From the NCBI GenBank assembly GCA_021784595.1, contig JAJYHT010000035.1, forward strand, positions 1 to 64,000: a stretch of DNA of 64,000 nt, in the 5' to 3' direction. Both the position numbers and the translations under genes were made by a program. Each line of letters opens with the position of its first letter. Position 1 is the first letter of the stretch. Below the pieces are notes generated by a model. The model saw only the letters and a program-made list of their open reading frames with translations. It was not told where the DNA came from and made no database searches. Below, piece after piece: positions 1 to 8,100 of the stretch. Origin of the DNA: Bacillota bacterium. Lineage in GTDB: Bacteria > Bacillota > Sulfobacillia > Sulfobacillales > Sulfobacillaceae.

Positions 1-40
1 ACCAGACCTGTTGGAGCGTTTCACTGTCCGAAGTCGTCAT
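1..40 (-). CDS. N-terminus of an unidentified protein (runs off the window)
   Basis: Only 13 codons are visible, reading MTTSDSETLQQVW and leaving the window at base 1. The ATG is preceded on the minus strand by a good ribosome binding site (AAAGGAGTG, about 7 bases upstream), which is why I regard the start as real. Nothing can be said about function. It is transcribed away from the Tn3 transposase remnant that follows. Confidence 0.55.
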   Translation of the reverse strand, partial: MTTSDSETLQQVW

Positions 41-113
41 CGGTATTTCACTCCTTTAATCGGTGTGTTAACCCGAGTATGCAGTGCAACCGCGCCGAAT
101 GGAATGTGGGTAA

Positions 114-512
114 GATTTGACGCTTACGTACCTCCACGAGGCCGACCTCCGTGCGACCATTCAAGCGGCGACGAATAAGAGCGAAGCATTTAACGGGTTT
201 GCCAAGTGGCTGTTCTTCGGCGGGGAAGGGATGATTGCCACCAATGACCGGGCTGAGCAGCGCAAGGTCATCAAATATAATCACCTCATGGCCAACTGCG
301 TCATCTTTTTTAATGTCTTCCGGATGACCCAGGGGCTGCATACGCTGCAACAAGGCGGCCAGACCTTGGATCCCGAGGCCATGGCGGCGTTAAGTCCCTA
401 CGGGACGGCCCATGTGAATCGCTTCGGCCTCTACGAGTTAGACCTGACACGGCAACCACCACCGGTGGATTACGCTTTGCTGGGGGACATGACCCATCCG
501 AGCGTATCCTGA
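114..512 (+). pseudogene. Tn3-family transposase, C-terminal fragment
   Basis: The reading frame matches the extreme C-terminus of Tn3-family TnpA (DDE transposase). Recognisable blocks are ATNKSEAFNGFAKWLFFGG, then the DRAEQRKVIKYNHLMANCVIFFNV region and the SPYGTAHVNRFG stretch that ends these proteins. The glutamate in NKSEAF is probably the last acidic residue of the catalytic triad, known from the family. About 130 codons remain of an enzyme that is normally near 950-1000 residues; an in-frame TAA at 111-113 closes the frame upstream and no start with a ribosome binding site exists. It is therefore a dead remnant. A decayed resolvase lies 1 kb to the right on the other strand and may come from the same element. 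Confidence 0.85.
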
Positions 513-615
513 TTGGGAATAACTGGCTTGTGATAGTGCTAGAAAAGAATCGTTGCCATGCCCCATTATTACTATCTGAACTTATCATGTAATCAATCAG
601 GAGGATCGTGGATCT

Positions 616-1428
616 ATGTATATAGCTCGCGTTATAAAGAGGTTATTTCACAAACGCAATATGACCCACAATCATGAATACAGGCGGGGAATCATATCTT
701 CCTTAACCCGACGAAGGCTCTTGCCCTTAATGCTAGGTTTGGGGATTATCATTTCAGGATGTGGAACGGGGTTGGTCACACAACAACCCCCAGGCCGCCC
801 AACCAATGTTATTCTATCCTCCGTGGTGACAAAGGAAACTTCTCGGGCGAATCGCGTCAGTCCGCAAAGTACCATGTTACATGAAGTAGTATGGCATCTT
901 TCTAACGGTCATACCATTCATCCGATGGCCAGTGACGTTCTGCTGGCAAATCATATAGGGGACACTGCGGTGGTTGTGGCGGTTACCTCAGAAACATCCG
1001 TACCATGGTATAACTACATTTATCTCCAAAAAAACGAACGAACGCTATGGAACATAATGGCATATATGACAGGTCCCGAGGGAAGCCTGATACAGGGCGA
1101 ACGAGGGTTAAGCCTGCCCGACAGATCGTATCGATTGGTTGAGTTTTCAGTATCTGACCAGCTTAGTTCATGGATCTTTCAAAGTGGCGACCATGTTTTG
1201 ATCCTGCTGCGGCAACCGATCACGCCGCACGCATTTCCTGGGTACCATGTGTCCGTCATTCACGGTGTTCCAGTTAAGATAGACAAAGAGGGAAATACCA
1301 TGCGGTTTGTTTATGACGATAGCGACGTTCAAGTTAGCGGGTACGATAATTTCGGGAAGACTGCAACGCTCCGGTTTTTACGGTCGCTACCACAAGTGAC
1401 ATCGTCCATATTTCCGTTTCGCAAGTAA
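616..1428 (+). CDS. Putative lipoprotein of unknown function
   Basis: A 270-residue protein with a basic N-terminus (RRGIISSLTRRR), a hydrophobic stretch and a lipobox-like IISGCG around residues 46-51, so it is probably lipid-anchored on the outside of the membrane. The remaining ~220 residues are polar, with several beta-prone stretches; I recognise no domain. The start at 616 is chosen because AGGAGGATCG lies 10 bases upstream; a later in-frame ATG at 661 would shorten the cytoplasmic lead but has no ribosome binding site. It stands alone between two decayed transposon genes and could be transposon cargo or a relict chromosomal gene. Confidence 0.7.
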   Translation: MYIARVIKRLFHKRNMTHNHEYRRGIISSLTRRRLLPLMLGLGIIISGCGTGLVTQQPPGRPTNVILSSVVTKETSRANRVSPQSTMLHEVVWHLSNGHTIHPMASDVLLANHIGDTAVVVAVTSETSVPWYNYIYLQKNERTLWNIMAYMTGPEGSLIQGERGLSLPDRSYRLVEFSVSDQLSSWIFQSGDHVLILLRQPITPHAFPGYHVSVIHGVPVKIDKEGNTMRFVYDDSDVQVSGYDNFGKTATLRFLRSLPQVTSSIFPFRK

Positions 1429-1449
1429 ATGGCCTACGTCTGTATGCGA

Positions 1450-1792
1450 AAAGTGTGACTTCCGTCAAGCCTCGGCGCCCGCCGTCAAAGGCTTTAAATT
1501 GTCCTTGACACCAACGCGGCAAAGACGTGAACAATCAGCTTGCCCCCGGGCGTCGTAGCATCGATGGCCTCTTGGAGACTATGAAGGCCCTTGTGGGGTT
1601 GGCCTGGAGACCGATGACTATCCTAAATTAAATGGCGTCGGGACCGTTCCAGACGATCCCGTTTCCACACGATCAGGGCGTCCCCGGAGCGCAGCCGCTT
1701 CCAGGCCGCTCGCCGTGGTCAAATGGCGTCTTGTTGTAACACCAGGGATTGGTCGGATGTCGAGACACACGCCTAAGCCCATGAGCATGCAT
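1450..1792 (-). pseudogene. Decayed serine recombinase (Tn3-type resolvase)
   Basis: Read on the minus strand, three frames together spell a resolvase catalytic domain: MHAHGLRRVS at the start (a good GGGAGGG site just upstream), then DQSLVLQQDAI in a second frame, SGDALIVWKRDRLERSRRHLI, and finally GLHSLQEAIDATTPGGKLIV followed by HVFAAL. These match, in order, the catalytic-serine start, the DRLGRS block and the EAIDTTTPGGKL block of resolvase/invertase proteins. Several frameshifts, a deletion between blocks and a stop after FAAL make it non-functional. A basic tail resembling the C-terminal DNA-binding region may extend to about 1450. Together with the transposase fragment at 114-512 it indicates a dead Tn3-family element. 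Confidence 0.75.
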
Positions 1793-2000
1793 CAAGCCCT
1801 CCCTTCGCTCGGCGGACTCTCCTGATGATTGGCGCATAAGCAGCGCGCAGAACGTATAATGCAATGCTAATGGTCGGATGGGTTTTGGCACATATTTCTT
1901 CCCGAAAATCCTGCGATGCCCGTGAACAAGCCTCGTCTGCCAAAAACTCTCGTTTGCAGGACGATGGACTCGGAAGTGCATAGTGGTCTGTTAATAAACT

Positions 2001-2927
2001 CTAAGATTTGGGCGGCACGCTGATCCCAGGTTCTTTAAACCACTGTACCGTATCATACCCGGCATGGTTGTCGTCCAGGATTACCGCTCCCGAGGCAAAT
2101 CCTAACCTAATGCCATTAGCGTCGGTGGCAAACGGCGCGCTAATCGGGACAATCAATCCCTTTTGCATGCCTAGGACCCAGCCCACATCACGTAGTGGAC
2201 ATCCGCCAGTGGACATGAGCAAGGTTTTTGGCTGAATCGGTCCTGCATAACTGAGGTAGCGCGTGGGATCCGGTTGGGAAACCGTCATGGCAATCGTCAT
2301 CGGCAGCTCCGCACCACTCTTGATCTGGTCGACCATGTATTGCATAGCCGCCTCCAACGACGTAGATGAGCCTAGTCTAGAAATTTGGATAAGAAGGGTA
2401 ATCGGTGTCAGCATTCCGGCTCCTTTGAGGAGTGACGCCTGTTCAGGAGTCGGTTGACGCTCGGCTAGGACGATATTGAATCCGGAGTAGCCAAAAGACA
2501 CGGGACCATTCCCGGCGGGTAAGAGTTCAATGTGACCGATGGGACTGCTGGCCATGGAATCCTGTATCGACCAGCCTTGCAACAAGGTGCCCGGGGTCAA
2601 CGGGGTGTTAAATGGCTTCCCAAACCATTCTGCTAACGTCTTGGCAGTTAGACCGGGACCGTTGCCGATATTGGCAGTGATGGTCGTGGTCGGCACGGGC
2701 AATTGAGTTCGTGCTGCCACGACAATGTCTCGGCGTTCCCAAGCAGGATAACATGCGGTATGCGCCAACACTGGGTGTAGCGACGACCTGTAGGTCGTCG
2801 TTGACTGCGCTGGTGGAGAAGTCTTAGCCTGGGATTGACCACCCGTTGACACTGCAGAAATTGGACTGCCGCATCCGGTCACCAAACCCACCATAAACAC
2901 CGAGGCCAACACTGTAGACAACCGCAT
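2001..2927 (-). CDS. Putative lipoprotein of unknown function
   Basis: A 308-residue protein with a short basic N-terminus, a hydrophobic core and a clear lipobox, LVTGCG, at about residues 15-20, so a lipid-modified cysteine near position 19 is expected. A low-complexity Ser/Thr/Gln linker (residues ~21-45) follows, as in many exported lipoproteins. The mature part shows no motif I recognise. The start is supported by AGGAGGAGAA about 8 bases upstream. No operon partner is visible; the nearest genes are remnants or far away. Confidence 0.75.
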   Translation of the reverse strand: MRLSTVLASVFMVGLVTGCGSPISAVSTGGQSQAKTSPPAQSTTTYRSSLHPVLAHTACYPAWERRDIVVAARTQLPVPTTTITANIGNGPGLTAKTLAEWFGKPFNTPLTPGTLLQGWSIQDSMASSPIGHIELLPAGNGPVSFGYSGFNIVLAERQPTPEQASLLKGAGMLTPITLLIQISRLGSSTSLEAAMQYMVDQIKSGAELPMTIAMTVSQPDPTRYLSYAGPIQPKTLLMSTGGCPLRDVGWVLGMQKGLIVPISAPFATDANGIRLGFASGAVILDDNHAGYDTVQWFKEPGISVPPKS

Positions 2928-4238
2928 AATGATTTCTCCTCCTATCCCACGTCGATCAAGGCGGCCATACCATAGAACGCGTTGGAGGCCTTTGCTGCAA
3001 CGGTCACTGACGCGACAGCGGCAATCATCTCTGAAAGCCGGATGCGGGCAAACTGGTGGCGGCCCAAGAGAAACTCGCCAACACGGCTAAGCTTCGACGC
3101 CGCGTTCTACCCACTCCTATGGAGTGCAGCCATCGGCCCCGGTTCCGCCCACAGTTACGGCGCGCCGCCCCGGCCGTTGGTAAGGTCCACTTGCTGCGGC
3201 TTTGAGCCCCAATCGGGTAACGCAGCGCCGACCCCAAAGGTCACATTCTTTAGGTCCGGCTTCTAGTATTTCTGTCGTTAGCATGAAACTGCCCGCATTC
3301 TACCCACCGATGGTGAAGCCAAAAGCCCGTCGACTCCTATTCTAAGATTTTTAGCTTTTCCCGATCTCGGTTGCAAAACACGAATACACCCGGGCTACAA
3401 GGGTCGCGTTGAAACGCCACCTGCACCACCGGCGGCTAACCTGGCGATGGACTTTGCGCAAATCGGTAGCTCCACAGGCCAGTTAATATGGTAAAGTCGA
3501 AAACCGCAGCCGTGGCACTGCCTATGGAAAGGGAACTCATTCCCGTGGATATAGGGCGGCTTTCCATTGAAAGGACAATTCAACTCACCGTTACGTTATT
3601 CTGGTTTTTGGTTCAGATGCTGCATAAACTCCAGGTTAGCCTCCCCAAGTCTTATATGCCATAGGACGCGCTGATGGGAAGACAACAATCTGGCGTCCTC
3701 AACGGCCGCCACCTGCTTGACCCCCTCCCGGATTCGTCCGGGAAGGGAAATGCCCGGGCTTTTAGTTCAAAAGAAAACGGAATAGCGGGAGTGTCATCAT
3801 TAAGAACTGCGCTTTGGCATCGTTCCTGATGTCGCAAACCGATATGGATGGTTACGCAAGCGCGCACAAACACCATGACCAGATTGCCTGAGCCAGTCTT
3901 TCTCAGCGTGTCGATACCCCATGAATAATAAAAAATGGATGGTGCGATGCACCCGGATGACTGTCGAAATGCATCTACGAGGTGCCCCTCAATCCGTGTA
4001 ACAATTACATGCGCGCAGCCATCCTAGGAACCCTTCCATAGTCACATTTATACCATGCCCATCCTGTAAACATCGCCAATTCTGCGCTACCACAACAAAA
4101 ACATGATAGTAGACCCGCAACAACATGATAGTGGTCAGTTTCCCCAGAAAATCCTCGTTCTCTCAGTGACATGCGATGGACTCGACACGCCATCCCTAAT
4201 TCCCCGTAATTTCATTTTTACTATAGTCACAAAAGGAG
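2928..4238. other. 1.3-kb stretch with no supportable gene
   Basis: Short open frames occur on both strands, but none combines a ribosome binding site, sensible composition and a recognisable protein. Visible structures are a stable hairpin at 3723-3747 (TCCCGGA, TTCG loop, TCCGGGA, with outer CCC/GGG pairs) and a direct repeat of AACATGATAGT near 4099 and 4122. The area may hold decayed mobile DNA like that found at 114-1792, but I could not identify any of it. Confidence 0.5.
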
Positions 4239-4267
4239 TTGATCATTCAATCAATTAGCGTTAATAT
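4239..4267 (+). promoter_or_regulatory. Probable sigma-A promoter for the fmdE-like/tauE pair
   Basis: TTGATC at 4239-4244 and TAATAT at 4262-4267 are separated by exactly 17 bases, with the gene start about 33 bases downstream. The -35 region lies in a short palindrome, TTGAT..ATCAA, that might be an operator; this last point is speculation. Confidence 0.5.
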
Positions 4268-4299
4268 GCTAGATAGAACGAACAATCAAGAGGAGATGG

Positions 4300-4962
4300 A
4301 TGAAGATGAAACCCTTTGAAGAAACGATAATTACGGCAGAGGAATTAGTTTCGGCCCAAGCATTTCATGGCCACAAGTGCCCCGCTATGCCACAGGGATT
4401 ACGGGCTGGCCATTTAGCGATGGATATCCTTGATGTGTCGCGCGCTCGGGGAGGTGGGGAATTAATTGCGGTCGTCGAAACCGGGTACCATCACTTTTCG
4501 GGTTGCTTTGCGGACGGCGTAATGGTGGCGACGGGGTGTACGGTGGGCAAAGGAAACCTGGTGCAAAAGCCCTTAGGGAAATTCGCCTTGACCTTAATTG
4601 ATCCCAAAAGTGGCCGGGCAGTGCGCGTCATTCCTCGGTATGAGCGCATGAGCCAATGCTTGAACATGGACTTCTTCAAGTTGCGAGCCGAGGGTGTTCC
4701 TCCCTATGCTTTGGATCCTGATGTGGTAGAGCCTCTCATTGAGGACGTTATGACACGTCCGTGGCAGGAAATTTTCGAAGTGAAAGAGTTTACCCATTAC
4801 CCATACGAAAAGGCTCCAGAAATATTTGACGCGGTGCAATGTGCCCACTGCGGAGAATTGGTGGTCACCAGCTATGCCCATAAGTATGGCGAACAATGGT
4901 ATTGCGGACCCTGTTTGGATCAGATGCTGCACACAGGTGGCATGCCTGTCGAAAGTCGGTGA
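4300..4962 (+). CDS. FmdE-domain protein with C-terminal zinc finger
   Basis: The N-terminal ~160 residues match the FmdE (formylmethanofuran dehydrogenase subunit E-like) family. Signatures are FHGHKCPAMPQGLRAG near residue 22, with the His and Cys ligands usual for the family, and HFSGCFADGVMVATGCT near residue 65. The C-terminus carries a four-cysteine knuckle, CAHCGEL then WYCGPC, as in many bacterial FmdE proteins. The family is named after methanogens, but in bacteria its role is unproven; a metal- or molybdopterin-related function is an inference. The start follows AAGAGGAG. The next gene, a TauE-type exporter, begins 6 bases after the stop, so the two are surely cotranscribed and probably serve one process, perhaps in sulfur handling. 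Confidence 0.8.
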   Translation: MKMKPFEETIITAEELVSAQAFHGHKCPAMPQGLRAGHLAMDILDVSRARGGGELIAVVETGYHHFSGCFADGVMVATGCTVGKGNLVQKPLGKFALTLIDPKSGRAVRVIPRYERMSQCLNMDFFKLRAEGVPPYALDPDVVEPLIEDVMTRPWQEIFEVKEFTHYPYEKAPEIFDAVQCAHCGELVVTSYAHKYGEQWYCGPCLDQMLHTGGMPVESR

Positions 4963-4968
4963 GATCTT

Positions 4969-5703
4969 ATGGTGATTCTTGCCGTAGTGCTGATTTTTTT
5001 AGTATCGATGCTTTTTGCCATGTTGGGAATGGGCGGGGGTATGCTTCATGTTCCAATTTTACTGTGGATCGGGTTCGACCTGAAAACAGTGGCCCAGCCC
5101 TTGGGCATCCTTCTTAACGGGCTAACTAGCTTAATGGCGTTAATCATCTATTGGAGGCATGATTTAGTCGACTGGAAGGGCAGTTTGCCGATGGCTCTCA
5201 CCGCCTTGGTTTTAGCACCAGTCGGAGCGTTGGCAGCGCGAGCCATTCCCACCCAAGTCTTGATGGGGATTTTCATTGCGGTGATCGTGTTAGCAGCTCT
5301 CCGGACGTTGCAGAGTCTTCGCCAAGCGGAACCCGTTGATGCGGTTCCGGCCAAACGGTGGATATGGGCTTCGCTTGGGGTAGGCGTTGCTGCGCTAACC
5401 GGGGGCATGCTCGGATTGGGCGGGGGAACCTTCATTAGTCCGTTGCTCATGTGGATGGGATATCCAACCAAAAAAGCGGTAGCCGCCACAGCCTACATTG
5501 TCACATTTTCCAGTCTCTCAGGATTTATTGGGCGATTGCCATATTTCAAGGCGCCATGGCTTTTGGTTATTATTTTGTCAGCAACGGTGTTAGTTGCTGC
5601 GGGTATTGGCAGTCAATTGATGGCCACCAAAGCCAAACCCCAGTGGATTAAAGCGGCGTACGCCACGTTATTAATTTTGGTCGGAATTAAGTTGGCGTTT
5701 TAA
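4969..5703 (+). CDS. TauE/SafE-family sulfite or organosulfonate exporter
   Basis: A 244-residue, very hydrophobic protein with about eight membrane segments in two halves. Each half begins with the glycine-rich pattern of the family: FAMLGMGGGMLHVPILLW near residue 15 and GGMLGLGGGTFISPLLMWMG near residue 145. TauE/SafE (formerly DUF81) proteins export sulfite, sulfoacetate and similar anions; the substrate here cannot be read from the sequence. It is placed 6 bases behind the FmdE-like gene in the same operon. The downstream inverted repeat at 5737-5763 may end transcription. Confidence 0.85.
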   Translation: MVILAVVLIFLVSMLFAMLGMGGGMLHVPILLWIGFDLKTVAQPLGILLNGLTSLMALIIYWRHDLVDWKGSLPMALTALVLAPVGALAARAIPTQVLMGIFIAVIVLAALRTLQSLRQAEPVDAVPAKRWIWASLGVGVAALTGGMLGLGGGTFISPLLMWMGYPTKKAVAATAYIVTFSSLSGFIGRLPYFKAPWLLVIILSATVLVAAGIGSQLMATKAKPQWIKAAYATLLILVGIKLAF

Positions 5704-5736
5704 ACTCAAACGCATGAGCTGGCATTCATGGGTGTT

Positions 5737-5763
5737 GGGCTTGTCGGAGCCTCCGACAAGCCC
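5737..5763. terminator. Inverted repeat between convergent genes
   Basis: A perfect 12-bp stem (GGGCTTGTCGGA / TCCGACAAGCCC) with a 3-base loop lies between the convergent exporter and TetR genes. There is no T-run on either side, so it is a terminator candidate by position and stability only. Confidence 0.5.
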
Positions 5764-5771
5764 ATATTGTC

Positions 5772-6362
5772 TTATCGCGGAGAAGGGCGAAGCAGGGCCA
5801 AGATGTTGTCCACCACCACGGTTTCTGACCAGGGCACGGTGCCATCCACGTGCCACCGCGTAATCATGGCAAAAAGGATCCCCAATACGATTTGTGCCGC
5901 AAAATCAGGTGCCAAGTCCGTGCGAAACAAGTGCTCGGATTGGCCCTGGACAATCACACGCACCATACGATCGGCCATCACGTCACTTAATTGGTCTTTG
6001 AGCAAGGCTTGGACGCGAGCGTGCCAAGCCGAGTGAGACAACATTTGAAATAGAATTTGACGATTCAAAGGATTGCTATACACCTTAAAATAAACCGCCA
6101 CCAGCTCGCGGATGATGGCCAACGAATTGACTGTGCCGGGGTGTTGGGATAATAAATGCTGGACCTGAGCCAGCGGAGAGGATTCTTCAACCACAGCCAA
6201 AAACAGTGCCTCTTTGTCCTTAAAATACCAAAAAATAAGGCTGGTAGTTGAGATCCCGGAGGCTTTGGCAATGTCGCGCATCGAAGCGCGGAAACCCTTT
6301 TCGGCGAACACAGTGCGGGCGCCTTGAACAATTTGATCTCGAGTGGAGGGTATTTCCTCCAT
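5772..6362 (-). CDS. TetR/AcrR-family transcriptional regulator
   Basis: A 196-residue protein with a typical TetR helix-turn-helix in residues ~8-55: RDQIVQGARTVFAEKGF, then RDIAKASGISTTSLIFWYF, then KDKEALFLAV. The C-terminal ~140 residues are helical and variable, as expected for the ligand-binding/dimer domain; the ligand is unknown. The start at 6362 is preferred over the longer open frame because GAGGAGATT lies just upstream and the added residues would not fit the family. A palindrome overlapping its own extended -10 box (6385-6407) suggests autorepression. Possible targets are the convergent exporter pair or the exopolysaccharide gene, but nothing in the sequence decides this. Confidence 0.88.
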   Translation of the reverse strand: MEEIPSTRDQIVQGARTVFAEKGFRASMRDIAKASGISTTSLIFWYFKDKEALFLAVVEESSPLAQVQHLLSQHPGTVNSLAIIRELVAVYFKVYSNPLNRQILFQMLSHSAWHARVQALLKDQLSDVMADRMVRVIVQGQSEHLFRTDLAPDFAAQIVLGILFAMITRWHVDGTVPWSETVVVDNILALLRPSPR

Positions 6363-6384
6363 AGTCACAATCTCCTCGTATCGA

Positions 6385-6407
6385 GTTGCTGTAAAGATTA
6401 TAGCAAC
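6385..6407 (-). promoter_or_regulatory. Extended -10 promoter inside a palindrome, upstream of tetR-type gene
   Basis: On the minus strand TGCTATAAT (6397-6405) is a perfect extended -10 element about 35 bases before the regulator start. It is embedded in an inverted repeat with 6-bp arms, GTTGCT (6385-6390) and AGCAAC (6402-6407). Such an arrangement is typical of autoregulated TetR genes; binding is inferred. Confidence 0.5.
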
Positions 6408-6442
6408 ATTCAGTAAAAACGCCACCTACTGAAACTCCAAGC

Positions 6443-7747
6443 TCAGTCTTTGTGTTTGGGCCACTGCAGCAAGGTTTGCACAATGATGGAAAAATCTTTC
6501 CACCAAGACCAGCTTTTAGCATAATGCAGGTCAAACCTCGCCTTATCCTCCGGAGTCGAACTGTAACTGCCTGCAACTTGTGCCAAACCCGTAAGCCCTG
6601 GGGGACTAACATGGCGCAGGTCATAGTAAGCTATCGATTGGCGGTGCTGATTGACAAATGTCGGGCGCTCAGGACGGGGACCGACCAGGGACATGTCTCC
6701 CTTCAAAATATTCCACAGTTGCGGAAGCTCGTCCAAATGCGAAGTACGTAAAATGCGCCCCAAGCGGGTAACCCGCGGATCCTCTTTGCTAGATAAAACT
6801 GGCCCAGTCAGAACTTCGGCATTAGGTACCATCGTGCGGAATTTCAAAATCCAAAAGGTCCGCCCGCCGGCCGCCACACGCTCTTGCCGGTAGATGATGG
6901 GACGGCCCGATTCCATGTAAATAGCCAATGCGATAAGGCCTAGAGGGAGACCGCAAAGCACCAGGCCGAGCAGCGAAACCCCAATGTCAGCCGTCCGTTT
7001 GAAGGCAGCCGACCCATGGCGGGTTCGGATCGACGCCAAGGAAAACATGGGCGATTCGCCTACAGTAGTCAAATCGGCTCCTGCCACCAGCAAATCATAA
7101 GTGTCTGGCGTCCATAAACAAGGAATATTCAACGCCATGCAGTTCAAAAAATAGCGCTCGCGTAAGGATTTTGGCACCGTACCCAAAACAACCGCCCCAA
7201 TATTTTCAAAGCGTTGTAATTCGGTGGCCTCACCCGGGATGGCATACACCACCCGAATGCGAGGTAAAAACTGCCCCGCTCGCACAGTAAGATCATGCCA
7301 TTCGTTTTCTGTGCCGATGGCCAGGACATTAATCGAAGGTGCATACCGCAGGGTCAACGAGCGCAGCACCGAGCGCCAGATCAAAAAGATTGGAATTTGC
7401 AGGCCTACACTTAGGAAAAACACCGTACGGGGCAATCCAATATTGACTAAGAAGTACAACAGGCTTAATGTAAAGAACCCATTGACAATAATCGAGGTGG
7501 TGACCGCTGCTCTCAATTCCGACGAGGTTTTGTGATTTGCCTCGCCATACAGGCCATATAAATAAAATACCATGAGTAAAGTGACAAATTGCCACAGTGA
7601 AAGCCGCTGATAAGCGTGCCAGTTATAAATAGGGGGTGAAGACCGGAATCGAATCACAAAGGCTAAATAGGTCGAAAAAAACAAGAACACCATGTCCGCA
7701 ACCGCCACCAATAGCCGCGGATACCATCGTCTCCATGTCTTCGCCAC
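6443..7747 (-). CDS. Polyprenyl-phosphate sugar-1-phosphate transferase (exopolysaccharide initiation)
   Basis: A 434-residue membrane protein of the WcaJ/polyisoprenyl-phosphate glycosyl-1-phosphate transferase type. The N-terminal ~130 residues form about four membrane helices, a Rossmann-like middle domain follows, and a further membrane helix precedes the catalytic domain, which starts near residue 255 with KRTADIGVSLLGLVL. Catalytic-domain marks are PIIYRQERVAAGGRTFWILKF, FRTMVPNAE, the SHLDELPQLWNILKGDMSLVG region and GPRPERP. The enzyme loads the first sugar onto undecaprenyl phosphate in the membrane. The start is a GTG with AGGGGG upstream. No other polymer genes adjoin, although two glycosyltransferases are found at 16.2-18.4 kb. 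Confidence 0.9.
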   Translation of the reverse strand: MAKTWRRWYPRLLVAVADMVFLFFSTYLAFVIRFRSSPPIYNWHAYQRLSLWQFVTLLMVFYLYGLYGEANHKTSSELRAAVTTSIIVNGFFTLSLLYFLVNIGLPRTVFFLSVGLQIPIFLIWRSVLRSLTLRYAPSINVLAIGTENEWHDLTVRAGQFLPRIRVVYAIPGEATELQRFENIGAVVLGTVPKSLRERYFLNCMALNIPCLWTPDTYDLLVAGADLTTVGESPMFSLASIRTRHGSAAFKRTADIGVSLLGLVLCGLPLGLIALAIYMESGRPIIYRQERVAAGGRTFWILKFRTMVPNAEVLTGPVLSSKEDPRVTRLGRILRTSHLDELPQLWNILKGDMSLVGPRPERPTFVNQHRQSIAYYDLRHVSPPGLTGLAQVAGSYSSTPEDKARFDLHYAKSWSWWKDFSIIVQTLLQWPKHKD

Positions 7748-8100
7748 CTAAGAGCCCCCTCTTAATCTTAATACCATCTATTGTGACAAAAGGCCGTGCA
7801 ATGGGCAACACTTTAAGAAGAAATGTGCAGACCATTAGCTAACAATTGATAACGTTCGCCAGACTGGAAAAGTTACATCATGCGGCGTAAAGCACAAATT
7901 GGATAAACACCCAAGCTGGCTGAACACGGGAGGTCAGGCGCAATGGGGAGCAACCAAGGAAGAAATGCCAAGAAAATACGACAAATTTCGCATAATATGT
8001 TGATCATGTTAAGATTTGCAAGTAACCAACTAATGGACTAAGGCGTTATCAGGATATCAACATCTTTTCAGAGCAGACGGGCGACCAGGAGGTGGCGTAA
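7748..8100. other. Divergent intergenic region (353 bp)
   Basis: Lies between the divergently transcribed sugar transferase and the GH84 gene and must hold both promoters. I see A+T-rich stretches (for example CATAAT near 7992) but no hexamer pair good enough to name, and no open frame with a ribosome binding site. A clear GGAGGTGG at 8090-8097 serves the GH84 gene. Confidence 0.4.

Noticed and set aside
2982-3583. Open frames of 60-95 codons in the left gene-free region
   Set aside because: Frames on both strands overlap each other, lack ribosome binding sites and give no recognisable motif.
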